From: Adineta vaga
Lineage: Eukaryota; Rotifera
Assembly (NCBI GenBank): GCA_021613535.1
Contig: CP075493.1
Location: 16,492,001 to 16,556,000 of the forward strand
Direction of reading: 5' to 3'
DNA length: 64,000 bases
The position numbers and the translations under genes were made by a program. The notes beneath the pieces were generated by a model. The model did no database searches. It was not told where the DNA came from and worked only from the letters and a program-made list of their open reading frames with translations. Of the stretch, positions 1-12,242 are shown in pieces; positions within the stretch are counted from its first letter, which is position 1, and every line of letters begins with the position of its first letter.

Positions 1-466
1 TTATAAAGGTGAGATATCTTAAGTTAGGATTTAAGTATTTCTTGAATGGATTCGATTTAAAGCTCATTTCAACTGATTTCTAAGTAGAATTTGATGAGCT
101 CTGTCGATTCCACATCTCACTCCTCTAATTCCAATGATTTATTAAGACGAAAATAGCTGATTAGTCACTTGTTCTCATGAAAAATAAAGTCTGTTATTTT
201 CTTAAACCTGTGATGATTCGTTTGTCTATGTCACAGCAACAATACCTTCATTTAATTCGATTGAGACTGAGAAAAGATCAAACTCTGTCGAGATATCGTG
301 ATAAAGAGATTCGGAAATCGAATCATACGATCAAATATTATAGATAAAAAATATGTTTTTCAATAAAGAGAGTTTCACTTTATTGACCAAATTAGAATAA
401 GATTAAATAGTCAATTAAAAAAGTCATCCACAAGCGACTCAGTTCGCGAGTTTCTGATTTCTTTGT
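1..466. other. AT-rich 3' flank of nicotinamidase gene
   Basis: No coding segment is visible. A reverse-strand AATAAA (plus-strand tttatt near 379-384) lies about 85 bp downstream of the nicotinamidase stop and could be its poly(A) signal. Confidence 0.4.
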
Positions 467-1200
467 TCAATTGCCATTGGTGGTATTAATCAGTGTTTTG
501 ACTTGATCAGCCTGAATAATTTGGACTCCAAGTTGTTTCAGACCGTCTAGTTTGCTTTTGATCGTATCCAGGGCGACGCCTCTAGTAGCGTCTTCAACAA
601 TGAAAGTCTTATAATTCAAATTAAAAGCATCAAGAGCTGTTGCTGCAACACAATAATCCGTAGCTAATCCGGTAATAAAAACATGTGTAACATTGCGTTC
701 TTTCAACTTATCATGTAGATCAGTTTTCTTAGCGCCATTGTTGTCCATAAATGCTGAGTAACTGTCAATATCTGCGTCGACACCTTTTTTAATAAAAATA
801 GCTTTGTTAGTATCTGAAATAATATCAAGATTTTTGTGTAGTGCTGCGTCGTCTGTATCCTCAACACAATGTTCGGGCCATAGAACTTGCTCTGTTTCGA
901 CTTTCGGACCGGTATATATTACTTCATCAAACATTTCTATCCGCCGATTTTGATCACCTTTCAAAAATTTTCTGCGTAACTCAAGATCCTCGAAAAACGA
1001 GATATGACTCTTTGGATGCCAATCCTGGGTATAGACAATAACGTCAAATGGAATTGTGTGAATTAGATTATTGATAACAGGAATAACGTCAGCTCCATTG
1101 TGACCAGCAGGACTTTTGGATAATGAGAGTTTCCCATTGATAAAACCGTTTTGAACATCCACAACAATCAATGCATAGACAGGACGAGATGATTTAGCAG
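467..1200 (-). CDS. Nicotinamidase (isochorismatase-fold hydrolase)
   Basis: Hydrolyses nicotinamide to nicotinate and ammonia in NAD+ salvage, probably in the cytosol. The translation begins near SSRPVYALIVVDVQNGF, where the Asp of DVQ is the family's catalytic Asp. It continues with TQDWHPKSHISF, the metal-binding D-x-H...H site, then WPEHCVEDT, the Lys of IKKGVDADIDSYSAF, and the nucleophile Cys in GLATDYCVAATALDAF. All three catalytic residues are therefore present, and the roughly 240-residue body matches eukaryotic nicotinamidases. The 5' end is unresolved. A good acceptor (ttctag) lies at 1201-1202 and the open frame beyond it (to 1309) is Lys/Arg-rich with no ATG, so at least one upstream exon with the start codon is missing from this call. 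No frameshift or missing residue is seen in the body. Confidence 0.87.
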
Positions 1201-1507
1201 CTAGAATAGTGAAAAAAAAACTAAATCTTTCTTTTTCCTCGGTTCGTACCTGCCGATGCACGTAGTACCGTCGAAGCGAAACTTTTTTTCGCTTTCGCAA
1301 GATTAGCAAAGTAAAATTGGTGTCGTTGCACTACGTCCAAGAAACTTGTACTTCTTCGAAAGGCCTAGAAATTTGGTAAACAGTCATCAAAGATTGAAAA
1401 CACAAACCGATACTCGACGTTACACATCAACAATAGGATCAATCGATTTAACCAACACGTTTTACAGGACTATTTCGTGTTATTATGAGTCTACTGTGCA
1501 CGCCTAT

Positions 1508-2302
1508 ATTAGAGTCCTGCAAACCGCTCGGATACCATACACTCGAACGGGACCGGACCCGATCCCCACTGAAATTCGTGGGTGAGGGTGTGGGTACCGG
1601 GTATACCATCATCAATCACTAGCGAACGTGTATTCAGCTACCTAGTCGTTTTGTGACAACATAAATCTAATAACTAAATTGCTTATTTTTAACTCCTTAA
1701 CTGTGAAATTTTCCCGAAAGAACTTGTTAGATATTGAAAGATCTTTGAAAATAACGTCAAAATTTTGTAAACAAATATGTTTTGTTACTTTATTTAGAGG
1801 ATAGAAGTTGTGTTCATGAAGAAAGCACAAAAAACTTGACCTTTCAACAGTGTTTTTGAAGCAGTCACAACTAGTATCCGAGAATTCATTGGACAAGAGG
1901 AATCACCATATATATATATACGAATAGTTGTAAAAGTGACACAATCGATGAGAAACATCAGAAACGATATAATGAGCTTCATTTAGTGCAGAACGTTAAA
2001 TTTGGTGCAGACCACACGAAAAAAAGCGCAGGATTTAGAAATCATAATTTTTGTTTTTTCTATATATATTGCTTTTGATGAATATATTCGTCAGTCACAA
2101 TTAACTGGTTAAGGAATCCTAGATGACTAATGTTGCTCTTTCTTGTTCATGAGTGAAATTACACCGTATGTCTTTGTGCACGATATTAACGTTTACAATT
2201 TGATGATATTTTTGAAAATATGTTACTGATGCTGGTCCGGGTCCAGTTCGGTTTCGAGTGTAAAAAGTTGCACGCGCGCAGGACTCTAATCGGATTCTGT
2301 TT
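1508..2302. repeat. Diverged inverted-repeat pair, possible non-autonomous element
   Basis: The stretch from 1508 (attagagtcctgc, then acactcgaa and ggacccg about 20 and 35 bp later) reappears in reverse complement at about 2225-2302 with the same blocks in the same order. The two arms are about 70 bp each and about 650 bp apart. The arms are too diverged to define exact ends or a target duplication. This is an old fold-back or MITE candidate. Confidence 0.4.
1578..1601 (+). repeat. Telomere-like TGTGGG tract (T1)
   Basis: Single-armed G-rich tract, reading gtgggtgagggtgtgggt followed by a small ggtacc/gggtatacc segment. No C-rich partner arm follows. Confidence 0.6.
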
Positions 2303-2984
2303 CGGGACATTACCGTACGAGTATGTGTTTAGTAGAAAGCAATTATACAAGAAAAAAACATCATCAATATCTTACCATGCGTTACTGCTTGATTATGTAG
2401 TAGGAAAAAAAAGTTACTTCATATATCGAATGAAAAAAAACGAATACGAATACCTTTACAAACATCGATTTGTAATGTTTATTTAGTATAAATCATTGAA
2501 CCGAATCGGTCTTTTCGCTCTCTCCTGTTTTTCTTCTTTCTACCTCATCGTTAATCTTTCACTTTTTGTGTATATATATATTCTATAAAAAATGGAAATG
2601 ACGAAGTATTTTTGAATATATATCCACTGCAAGAAGATAGTATTTGAGACATAGAAGGATTTTGTTTTATTTAAAAATAACAAAAAATAAAAATGAATTG
2701 TTGAAAAGAAGCAGACTTTACTTCGTTTTTCTTTTTTAAAATGTTCAGTGTAAATATGCACGTCATTTATTTTTCTTGTTTATTTTTTGTGTCCTAAAAT
2801 GTAAACATTTTTTCAATAATAAAATAGAAGAATGTTACTTTTTTATCATTATCAATTGATGTGGAATATACTCAAACATCAATCAAAGTTAATTGAAATT
2901 ATATAAAATTCGTCAATTAAATTTTGGTTTTTATTCCCTTTTCTGAAAGAAAGGGTTGAATATAAAATTTGAAAAAAAGTAATG

Positions 2985-3215
2985 AAAATCCTCGGTATAA
3001 AAACCTGTAAAAAACCTGGTGGATCCTGTCGGTTCCGAGCTTTTCCGACTATCGGATCCGGGTGTCGGAAATCGGCGGATCCGACATCCGACCATTTCCG
3101 GTCGGATTCCTGTACCAAAGGTTCCGGCGATTTCCGACAAGATCCGACGGGATCCGGATCCCGGATTACTCGCCCTGGGAAGACACGTCAGTGCATCGTC
3201 TGGTAAAGAACATCC
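2985..3215. repeat. GC-rich island of degenerate GGATCCG/TCCGAC repeats
   Basis: The motifs ggatcc, tccgac and cggatcc recur many times in both orientations within about 230 bp, so several imperfect hairpins can form (for example around 3050-3120 and 3140-3170). The composition differs sharply from the AT-rich surroundings. Open frames on both strands are a by-product of stop-poor repeats (Arg/Ser/Gly/Pro/Asp-rich translations) and are not called as genes. Confidence 0.6.
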
Positions 3216-4112
3216 GGGAACACTATTCATCTACACTGGTAATGGTCAAAATCAGTAGTGATATTCAGAGATGAAAACGAAAAGTGACAACCTCATGAGT
3301 CATGACTTATCATATTTTTAGATTCAGTTGCGTTTTGCTTCAGCTTTGCTAAGCTGTGCAAGATTGAGAAACAGTGTTTCTCACGAATTCATGGCATATT
3401 CATTTCTTCATCAGCAATAGCTCGAACTTCTTATGAACTTGCAACGTTCACTGTTCGATTATGTCTGTGGTAAAAATAATACAATCGTTGCCTTTTGAGA
3501 CTCTTGTTTTGTTTCATTGACTGGTAGTGTTTTCGAGGAAAGCGGGTTTGAATTGAGCACAAGCATTCGCTTCGCTCCGCGAGTCACTAGCACGGTAAAT
3601 CACAGCAATCTCAATTCGACACTCGAGCTAGACTAGTGCATTTCGTTCAGCTCAAGCATTGCTGAGATGAAAGCCATATGTCACCATGCTACTTGAACAA
3701 ACAACTGGTCATATCTAGGCCCCAAACCACAGCTATTGTATCATCTCCTTTACTTACAACGCCATCCCTTTGCCTCATCTTCGGTAGTCAGAAGATAATG
3801 AGTTATTCAGAGAATATGCTAATGTTACTTGTCTGTGCCGTCTCCGTCGCTGTTGACAACTGCGTAAGGATTAGTTCTCCTGGAACATGTTGTATGGGAG
3901 TTTACAGCGTTGTTGTCTTAATGACGACACACAGACAAGCACAGAACTCAACATCTAAGGTTTCAGAAACTTCGCTTTTGTATGGAACATTCCAGTCCTC
4001 TTCAACTTAATCATCATAGATGGAGTGCATTTACTGAGCAGATGAAAATTAATTTCACTCACTTCGTACAAGGCCTACTAACTCCACAGCTCCATACTTC
4101 ATATATTGCTGG

Positions 4113-4839
4113 GTGTGGTGTTGGGCAAAACGCAAAAGCACACGAAGTATTCGTCATGGAACTTTCTTCGAAAAATCCAAACTGTCGATTCGTCAAATCC
4201 CCGGTTTGATGTACGTCTGGTCTCAAAAGCTGGACTCACATGCCTTCCTTCGACGACACTGCAACTTCGCCAGCGAATCAAGCATCGTCGATTGGAAGAA
4301 TTTTATACGCAACATTTGCGTCGAATATTTTTTGAAACATCCTCAAGTTATCGGCGGTCGAGAGCACAGAGTAGAAATCGACGAATCAGCCTAGAGGAAA
4401 CGCAAATACAATCAAGGACGTCAAGTGTCGAATCAATGGGTAGTCGGTGGCATCGATCGCGACACTCGAGAATGTTTTGCAGTATTGGTCGATCAACGAG
4501 ATGCGAACACCCTCATCCCGCTGATCAAACAATTTATAGCTCCTGGCACTACGATCTTCAGTGACCAATGGGCTGCTTACAACGGCATCGTAAATTGCCC
4601 TGAACGATACATCCACCAGACCGTCAACCATTCTCAAAACTTCGTTGATCCTCTCACATCCACACATACCCAAAATATCGAGAACTTCTGGATGTGCATG
4701 AAAATGGAAAAAAAATCAGATGGGTCAGCATGTTTCTCCCCTTGACACCCATCTGATTGAGTTTAAGTGGTGTCGGCGTTTCGGAGGTCGTCCTCTTGAG
4801 AATCTTTTTCGTGCAATTAATGAAAAATATCCTGCCTAG
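4113..4839 (+). pseudogene. Merlin/IS1595-type (ISXO2-like) DDE transposase, broken
   Basis: The frame opening near 4113 reads RHGTFFEKSKLSIRQIPGL, typical of the start of the ISXO2-like transposase domain. It reaches the first catalytic Asp in VEIDES (around 4375-4390), then hits a TAG at about 4390-4394. The same frame continues past it with RKRKYNQGRQV, the second Asp in FSDQWAAYNG, and the Glu region HTQNIENFW. Near the A-run at about 4705-4716 the frame shifts by one. The other frame then gives the expected tail (HLIEFKWCRR...FRAINEKYP) ending at TAG 4837-4839. The D-D-E residues survive, but one nonsense codon and one frameshift make it a fossil. The zinc-ribbon N-terminus and the terminal inverted repeats were not identified. 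Confidence 0.8.
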
Positions 4840-5136
4840 TGTTTTTTTATCGTGTTTTGTCAATAAATTTTTTGTTCTGTACCTCACGCCATCTCTCTAT
4901 ACAACGTCTAGATTCATGAAAAGAAAGCTCCAATCACATTTCTTTCCTTTTCTGCACACTAACGATGCCTTAATATGAAGAGGTGTGCAAAATTTGTAGA
5001 AGCACCCCCAGTTTTTCGGTCACGTGTTCTTTCGCCCTTTCATATTACACAACAACATCACAATTATATATAAGTGCTGAATTTCTCTTTCACGCACATT
5101 TCAAAACTTATTCAAAGTGAGTGATTTTATATATTT

Positions 5137-5708
5137 CTTCTACGATTGCTCCTAGAATTTCACCAGACTTTCTCCTTAAGGAATCCTGATGAAATCCTAC
5201 GAGACAGTGTATTGAGCTAGGATGAGAAATCCCAGGCAGTTTTTTTTATGAAATCCGCTGAAAATAGTTCGTACCAACGTAGTTTGACACAAGATGGATA
5301 TGCGTTCTTACAAATAAAATCTTTTCTAAAATCATAAGAAATCATTATAACCCAAGAAAATGGTTCGTGTCCTCTGCTGATTTCACTCAAAAATTCCCGA
5401 TCTGAAATTCAAAATTTCTTTCTCGAATTGCCGTCAGTATTCGTTCACCTTTTTGTTTTGCTGAAAGGCACCATATATATAGAAGTGCGTCCTTTGTCTT
5501 TATCCTGTATTTTTCTAGAATTGCTCCTAAAGGAAAAATCTTAAAGGATCCTCAATAAAATCCTCGGAGAAAGTACATTGAAACGGAAACAGAAATTCCA
5601 CGAACTTTTTTATGAAACCCATTGAAAATCGCTCATATCAACGTACACTTAAATAAGGTAGATATGCATTCTTAGAAAATAAATCTTTTCAAAATTCATG
5701 AGAAATCA
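5137..5708 (+). repeat. Two diverged direct copies of a ~200 bp dispersed repeat
   Basis: The segment 5137-5345 recurs at 5511-5708 with the same order of words: attgctcctagaattt or its variant, a ggatcctcaat/ggaatcctgat block, tgaaatcc, a run of T, and aaataaaatcttttc...atgagaaatca. Upstream of the second copy, gttcacctttttgttttgct and a tatatag run are shared with a third copy near 29240-29400. No coding capacity is seen. Confidence 0.6.
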
Positions 5709-7664
5709 CAATACCTCTGTGACAATCTGACACTTTGTAAAAAACGACGAAAAAGAGGCGTACAGTTTTCCTTCGTAGCAAACTAAAACCCGCCGGCGTA
5801 ATAGTACGTTATCAATGTAGGTTGAATATGACTTGAAAGAGTAAACAAGAAACAAAACTTTCAGTTGTTGACAGAGATTTTTGCGCAACTGCTTATGTAT
5901 GCATTAGAAAAAGCTATTAGCGCAGTTCTTGAGGGATTAAAAATAATTTCAGAAGCTATTTTAGTTGTATCAATAGAGATACAAACTGTGATTTTTGTGC
6001 CAGATTAATAATATTAATAAGAGCAGTGAGAAATCTATTATGTATTACCGAATCGGGCTATACATATATAATGGTTGGTTTCAAACTCAAGAGCAAAATG
6101 GCTCGATATAAAAACAATTGCCATCCTATCATTTGAACTGTAGGACTTGAATATACTCTCAACACTTCTTTAAGGTTGTGCTTCAAAAAATAGCCTATTC
6201 TATTTGCATAATATCTTACTACGGTATTGCTCTGTCTGACTAAGTAGGCACACAGAAATAGAATCGATTAGAATTCATTAAATATCTTTGTTGATTTTGT
6301 TCCTTTTTTGGATGGCTGCGCATGTGAGAAAGATATTTTTTGTTTTTTCAACTTTTCAACGATTCTTCCACGAATTTGGTCCTTTTTCGCTAGTCAGCTT
6401 CACTTTTTCGTTTTCCAGCGTACATTCATATATTGATTCCAAAGGTGCCAGGCAGCGAGTTATGAGAAATCGTTTGATCCCGCGCTATCAAAAACGCTTG
6501 GTTTTTCCCAGTGAAATATGATCGTCCAAAATCTGAATATGTGCGGAGAAATTGAGGAGGAGAGAGGTTACTTCATTTGACAGTACATAAATTGCGTAAG
6601 ATAATCTAGCAGTATACCACAGTATCTGATAAGTAGCAGTCTTTAATTTATAACATCATACTGTCAGACGCTATCTTGCTGAAGAAATCCCATCGAATTT
6701 GACAGGATTCTAGGGTAGGCCTAGCCACCTGGAAAGCTTCTACCATTTTGACGCATGCGTTATTCTACGAGTTAGCTATTGATTGTTAGATTCACAACGC
6801 AAGCTTCTCTAAGGCCGAGAAAAATGATCAAGAAATGTGAGCTCGACATTATGATTTTATATGTTAATCTTAACCAGAAAAACTTGCTAAGACCGTGAGA
6901 GAATCACGACTTCACATCGGAAATATAATTGGGTGATTTTACCTCCGCTTGAGAACTATAAAAATTGGATCCCAATGATGGATATATAACATCACTGAAA
7001 TCGATCAATAAAGTCATATACGTTAGCCACGGTACGTATACAATTCGACCGATCGACACATCAGTTTGTGTTATGTGATCTTTTTGTATGAAAAGGGGTG
7101 GGCCAAAAGTCCAGACTCGATTTCTATAATAAAGTTTTCTTTAACAAAACACATGCTTGAAATCGGTCTCTATACAGGAAAGATGCAGTAAAACACGCGC
7201 TAGAAAATTACTTTTGATTGATCCCGCTAGCTCATGTAGTAAGAAAATTATAGGCTTAGAAATGTGCTTCACAAAAAAGAAAAATTAACCGTGAACCCGG
7301 TCTCGATATTTTTGCTATTACTTCTGTTCCTTAGGTTCCCTAGAACAAATTCTTTTTTTAATAGAAGTTCTGTGAAATTCTCTACAAAATCATACCTAAA
7401 TTTGAATTCCAGAATTTGAATCATACGTAAAAAATCTACAACCTAGCTTCCAACAATGTACTTAGCATGAAACAGAAAGTGTGATCGAAGTTTCGATGTT
7501 GCAACTAGGTAGAGAAGAAGGGCAATCATTTCTGATCAATACAAAACAAAACAAACCTGATCAAAAAATCTTTTGTTTTGATGAAGTTATGGGACTTTTA
7601 CTGAAAGCACCCCCATATAGATCTGGTTCACGGTTAATTTTTATTTTATTTTGTTTTTTGGTAG
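5709..7664. other. Intergenic, no supported gene
   Basis: AT-rich with short ORFs only; the largest (6288-6521) is hydrophobic Phe-rich low complexity and is not supported. Nothing else recognisable is seen up to the adenylate kinase-RING gene, whose promoter should lie at the right end. Confidence 0.45.
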
Positions 7665-10600
7665 ATGTCGAATCCAGCACAAAAAATCGTCCTTCTGATT
7701 GGTCCTCCAGGTAGTGGCAAAGGTACCTTGGGACACGCCGCTGCCGCCAAGTTGCCCAACGTCCTCCATATTTCATTGGGCGATTTCGTTCGTGATGAAA
7801 TGCAAGACCCAAACAGTCGATTTGGCAAGAGTGTTTCCCCTTTCGTGCACAGAGGCGAGCTCATCCCGGACAATATCATGCTCAACATCTTAAGTCGTCG
7901 TCTCCAGCAACCAGATGCTTTGGCTTCGTCTACCATTCTCCTTGATGGTTTTCCTCGCAATCGGCATCAAGCCAAGGCCTTGAACAAAATGCTTACAGTC
8001 GATCGTGTCGTTCTCCTGCAGGCGCAAGAAGAGTTGTGCGTTGATCGTATCAATCATCGTCGAATTGATCCAGTCAGTCATCTCAGTTATCACACGCTAC
8101 TGATTCCTGCACCGACTGCCCAAGTTGCAGCACGTCTCGTTCGACGCGAAACTGATCTGGACGAAAAACGAATCCGTGGTCGTCTTCAATTTTTCCAGCA
8201 GAATTTGGCTTCGATTCTGGCCGTTTTTCCTGGCAAGCTCTTTGCTCTCAATTCAGCGGTCAGTATCGAGGAAGAGTTGTCCGCGTTACAGCAAATCTTG
8301 TCTGAGCCCATCGTCGTTGAGGTTCGTAAAGATCCGGATCCTTCATCAATGCCTGCCAATCCCAATTCGAACAACAAAGTTGCTAAAGCATTGTGTGTTG
8401 TGTGCATGGACGAAGAAGCGGATGAAGTGGTCTTGCCATGTGGTCATCTCTGCGGTTGTGAGCCCTGCTTGACGATTTTGCTCAACAGTGGAGATAAGTG
8501 TCCCATTTGTCGTGCACACATGAACTCGATTGTCAAAGTATTCCAGAGTGGAGTTATAGAAGAAGACATGCAAGTAGAGCAAAAGCAACCTGAGGTTGTG
8601 CCTGCACAGGTTAGTTGTTTGCATTGTTTTTGTGGTTGGGTTTTGAATTGTTCACTGAGGCTGGATTGTTTACTTCAAATTCATCTTTTTTGTTTTTCAT
8701 ATTTATCCAGGATGAGGATGATGGAAATTGGTCCTTGGCACAGCAGTCCTTGTCTGTTGCATCTGAGGGTGCATCTTCGTCCTCCGCTCGCCCTGTTCTC
8801 TCCATAGCTCCAGCTGTCCAATGGGTCAATGATCAAGTCCCTATCCCTATTGCCGTTTCCATTGCTGTTCCGAACATGGCTCAGCGTTCACAAGTGGATA
8901 TTTGTTGTGTCATCGATGTAAGTGGCTCGATGGGGGAAGATGCCAAATTCCAGGACCCGAACGATGCCTCGAAATTTGTCAGTGAAAGTATGAACCAACT
9001 GGACATTGTCAAGCATTCGGTCAAGGCAGTCATTCACACATTGACTGATCAAGATCGTCTCAGTTTAGTGGCCTTCCATGATGAAGCGCGTTCGGTCTTT
9101 ACGCTTTCTGAAATGAATGAGGGTGGCAAGAGGCAAGCCATTGATGCTTTGGAGGCGTTGGAGCCACAAAACTCCACGAATATTTGGTATGATTCTTTTT
9201 TGTTTGTTTGTGTGAAATTGATATTCATGTCTTTGATTTTTTGTTTTTCTTTGTTCCAGGGCGGGTCTGGAAGCTGGTCTTGAATCTCTTCGCACTGCTC
9301 GTACTTCTCCACGACGTTGTTTCATTTTGATTCTTACGGATGGTCAACCCACGATCTCTCCTCCTGGTGGAGAGAATATAGCTTTGCGCTCCTATTTTGA
9401 AGCGCATGCTGGATTTACTTGCAGTGTCTCGACTTTCGGCTTTGGATACGAACTCAAGAGCAAGATGTTATTGGATGTGGCCAGAGAAGGCAAAGGCACC
9501 TTTGCATTTATTCCTGATGCCAAAATTGTGGGTACTTGTTTCGTGAATTTTGTGGCCAATGCTTGTACCAACCTAACATTGGATGCCAAAGTGCATTTGG
9601 AACCACAAAATGGGGCTATTTTCCCTCCTGTATTGCATTCTTCCTTTCAGCGAGTGCCTTGGGGTTTGGTCTTTGATTTAGGACCACTGCACCTTGGTAG
9701 TAATCGAGATCTGATTGTACCTATGAAGATTCCCGTCGATGTTCATGACCATCACCATCCGTTTCTCAAAGTCACTGTGGAATGGAACTCTGAAAACAGC
9801 AACCACAAAGAACCCTTGATTGGTTCTGATTTGGTGGTGACTGCCGATGCATTAGCTGCTTTTGCTCGTATGTCCACTGTTCATTCGTTGGAACAAGTCA
9901 TTGAAAAATGTGATGCTACCGACCCAGCCGGACCTAAAATCTTGAAAGCTCTAATTGGACAACTCATTGGACTGGAAGCAACAGCGAAAGATGCTCGTAT
10001 AACAGCTTTGTTGAAAGGCGATTTGCAAGAAAGAATCAGCAAAGCCGTTTCTACTGTGGAACGATACAAACGATGGGGAGCGCACTATTTGCGAGCGATT
10101 TTGAGATCGCACGAATATCAAATGAGGACCAATTTCAGTATGTTTTTTTTTTGGAGGGGGCATTGATTTTCAGTTTATTTACTTGTTTTTTGTTCGATCT
10201 CTTTTGCAGTGGACCCTGGTCTTCAAGTTTATGGCGGTATTCTATTTTCCGAATTAGTTCATTCTGGTGGCGAGATTTTTAAAGGATTAACTTTGAAAAA
10301 GTACTCTGATCGTTGTGCTAACAATGCTATAGCTGCTACGGTGCCTGTGGCTGATAACTATTATGCTGGTAACGCTGGAGGTTGCTTCAGTGGGGAATGT
10401 GTTGTGCAATGCAAAGAACAAGATGAAATGGTCAGAGAGAAAAAGCTCTGTCAGGTTGGTGATTATTTGTTTGGCTATCTTCGTTGCATTGTATTGTGTT
10501 CGTTTTTTTCTTCTCCAGGTTCGTTCCGGCGATTGTTTGCAAGTCGTTGATGCTGATGGTCATGTTGGTTTTTCTCCCGTCCTCTGCCTGGTAGAATTTC

Positions 10601-10980
10601 AAGGACGCTTTGATTTGCTTGTTTTGCCCTTTTCACGTTTGGCTCTCACACCCACGCATCCTCTTCGAATTCATGGTTCTTTCGTTCGACCTTGCGATAT
10701 GTCATTCCCTATGAATGATGATCTGGCTGATCATCAGACTGATATGCCGTCCACTCTAACCGTGGATCGTGTTTTCAATGTGGTCTTACAGCATTCTCAT
10801 GTTTTGCTTTGCATCAATCGGATAGAAGCGACGACCTTGGCTCATGGCTTTATGCAGGCCTTTCATCCGTTTTATTCAACGAAACAAGTGTTGACGACGT
10901 TAAAACAGTGGCCAGGGTGGAAAGAAGGTCATGTCATCGTGCCTGCTCATCGTTCTTTGCGAAATCAACATGAATATTAA
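7665..10980 (+). CDS. Adenylate kinase-like / RING / VWA / Vint (Hint-type) fusion protein
   Basis: Five exons (7665-8609, 8711-9186, 9260-10137, 10210-10454, 10519-10980) join in phase to 1001 residues; all introns are GT-AG. Residues 1-210 are adenylate kinase-like: P-loop GPPGSGKGT at 13-21, LDGFPRNRHQ at about 93, and a LID-like RRIDPVSHLSYH at 132-143. A C3HC4 RING follows at 244-283 (CVVCMDE...PCGHLCGC...CPIC). A VWA domain starts at about 376 with the MIDAS DVSGS at 384-388 and the later LTDGQPT. The linker RYKRWGAHYLRAILRSHEYQ fits the Vwaint region. The C-terminus is a Hint/Vint domain beginning GGCFSGECVV with Cys825, with TPTHP at 892-896. RING suggests E3 ubiquitin ligase activity; VWA suggests metal-dependent protein binding. 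The kinase part may be catalytic or only structural. VWA-Vint proteins are known; fusion to an adenylate kinase N-terminus looks unusual. Confidence 0.9.
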
Positions 10981-11181
10981 GAGACGCTCCATGTGAAAAC
11001 CAAGGATTTTAAGGGAAGTCAAAACATGACGATCCGGCGATTTTTATTTTAACTATGCAGAAATGTCGGCCGCAGTGGCTTAGAACATAGGATGAAAGAG
11101 TTTAAAATATCTAATAGATATTTCATTTGTCCACGAGATGAAAGAATCTAATTATTCAATGTATCCACAGTGATATGCTCA

Positions 11182-11223
11182 GAGGGTGTGGGTGTGGGTG
11201 TGGGTGAGGGGTGAGGGTGTGAG
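11182..11223 (+). repeat. Telomere-like TGTGGG tract (T2)
   Basis: Three near-perfect gggtgt units then gagg variants, G-rich strand only, with no C-rich partner arm. Confidence 0.65.
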
Positions 11224-11358
11224 AGCAATTACCACAAATACATAGGAATTTTCACTTTTATAGATAAAAAGTTTATCAAGTGGCAAGTATTAGTTTAAAA
11301 TGATTCACGAAGAATCAAAAACATAATACAAAGTAATTATGTACTAAATAAATAACGC

Positions 11359-11390
11359 TCGTCGAGGGTGACTTGCTTGACCCTCGACGA
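11359..11390. repeat. Perfect 11-bp stem hairpin
   Basis: TCGTCGAGGGT at 11359-11369 is exactly complementary to ACCCTCGACGA at 11380-11390 across a 10-nt loop. It lies between genes; role unknown. Confidence 0.6.
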
Positions 11391-11772
11391 AAAGAATAAT
11401 GCTGAATACATTTGCGCATTATCTTGATGGAAGAATTGTTGTTTTTTCAGTAATAAATGTGTTTATTTCCGTAAGAGTTGAAGGATGCTTATAAAGTTAA
11501 ATATAAGATTTTGAAAAATTGATAACACAAAAAGTAAATTGGGACAAAATTTTAAAAACGAAAACAAAAAATAGTGAAAAAATATATTTGAATGAACCAA
11601 ATAATCTGAGTAGTTTGAATGTCCCGTCAACTTAGTTGACATCAGCATCACTATCTGGTTAGTCAACATCCTATATGACTCCTTAATAACATTATTATAA
11701 AAGAAAATTGATAATAAAAATCAAATTTGAGGCGAACCGAAGGTTTTCACTTAACCCTCGGTTGATGTTCTG

Positions 11773-11945
11773 GGGTCCACGCGGACCCATTGCACAGTTT
11801 TTCTCATAATGGTCGCGTAAACGATTATGTTTCTAGTTGATTCTTACATCTAATCTCTAGTCTTTTGTTGGTGGACCCTACCCATATTAAAAATTATAGA
11901 TAGCTAGAACAGACGAAAAATTCGAACATGGGTCCTAATGGACCC
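11773..11945. repeat. Subterminal 16-bp palindromes of the piggyBac element
   Basis: GGGTCC-ACGC-GGACCC at 11773-11788 and GGGTCC-TAAT-GGACCC at 11930-11945, with a third copy near the other end (14471-14486, GGGTCC-AGAT-GGGCCC). They resemble the internal repeats that piggyBac transposases bind in addition to the TIRs, so they are probable transposase-binding sites. Confidence 0.6.
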
Positions 11946-12242
11946 CATAACAACTACGGTGTTATAATCATATTTTTTACAGTAGTACTGCTGCCATCTA
12001 CTCGCTTAAAGTGTTTTGTGTTTCTTTTGCGATCTGTTTCGATTGGTTTCCATCTTTTCTACTTATCATAATGACTAATATTCAGTAAAAAGAATGTGAA
12101 ACATATTAAATCATTTCGACGATCAAGATCGCATCTGATTGATTGCTATTGAAATATCTGATTTTTTGTGAAGATTTATTTGAATTTCTGAATGTAAGAC
12201 GATAAAATAAAATTCCTTTTTATATATTTGTGCTTGAATAGC

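Larger units (their letters stand above)
1310..4112. other. Gene-poor stretch with decayed repeats
   Basis: Only short, low-complexity ORFs are present and none resembles a known domain. The stretch holds one telomere-like tract (1578-1601), a diverged inverted-repeat pair (about 1508/2300) and a GC-rich GGATCCG-type island (2985-3215), described separately. The 3678-4010 open frame has no recognisable domain and may be 5' debris of the transposase fossil downstream. Confidence 0.5.
10981..11750. other. Intergenic spacer left of the piggyBac element
   Basis: No gene. It contains the telomere-like tract T2 and a perfect 11-bp hairpin at 11359-11390. Confidence 0.4.

Noticed and set aside
1201-1309. 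Basic N-terminal extension of the nicotinamidase frame
   Set aside because: It starts with TTG, lacks an ATG and follows an apparent splice acceptor; likely intron.
2931-3274. Overlapping ORFs on both strands rich in Arg, Ser, Gly and Pro
   Set aside because: Created by the stop-poor GGATCCG repeats.
3678-4010. 110-residue plus-strand ORF
   Set aside because: No domain, wrong frame for the transposase and no splice evidence; kept only as context.
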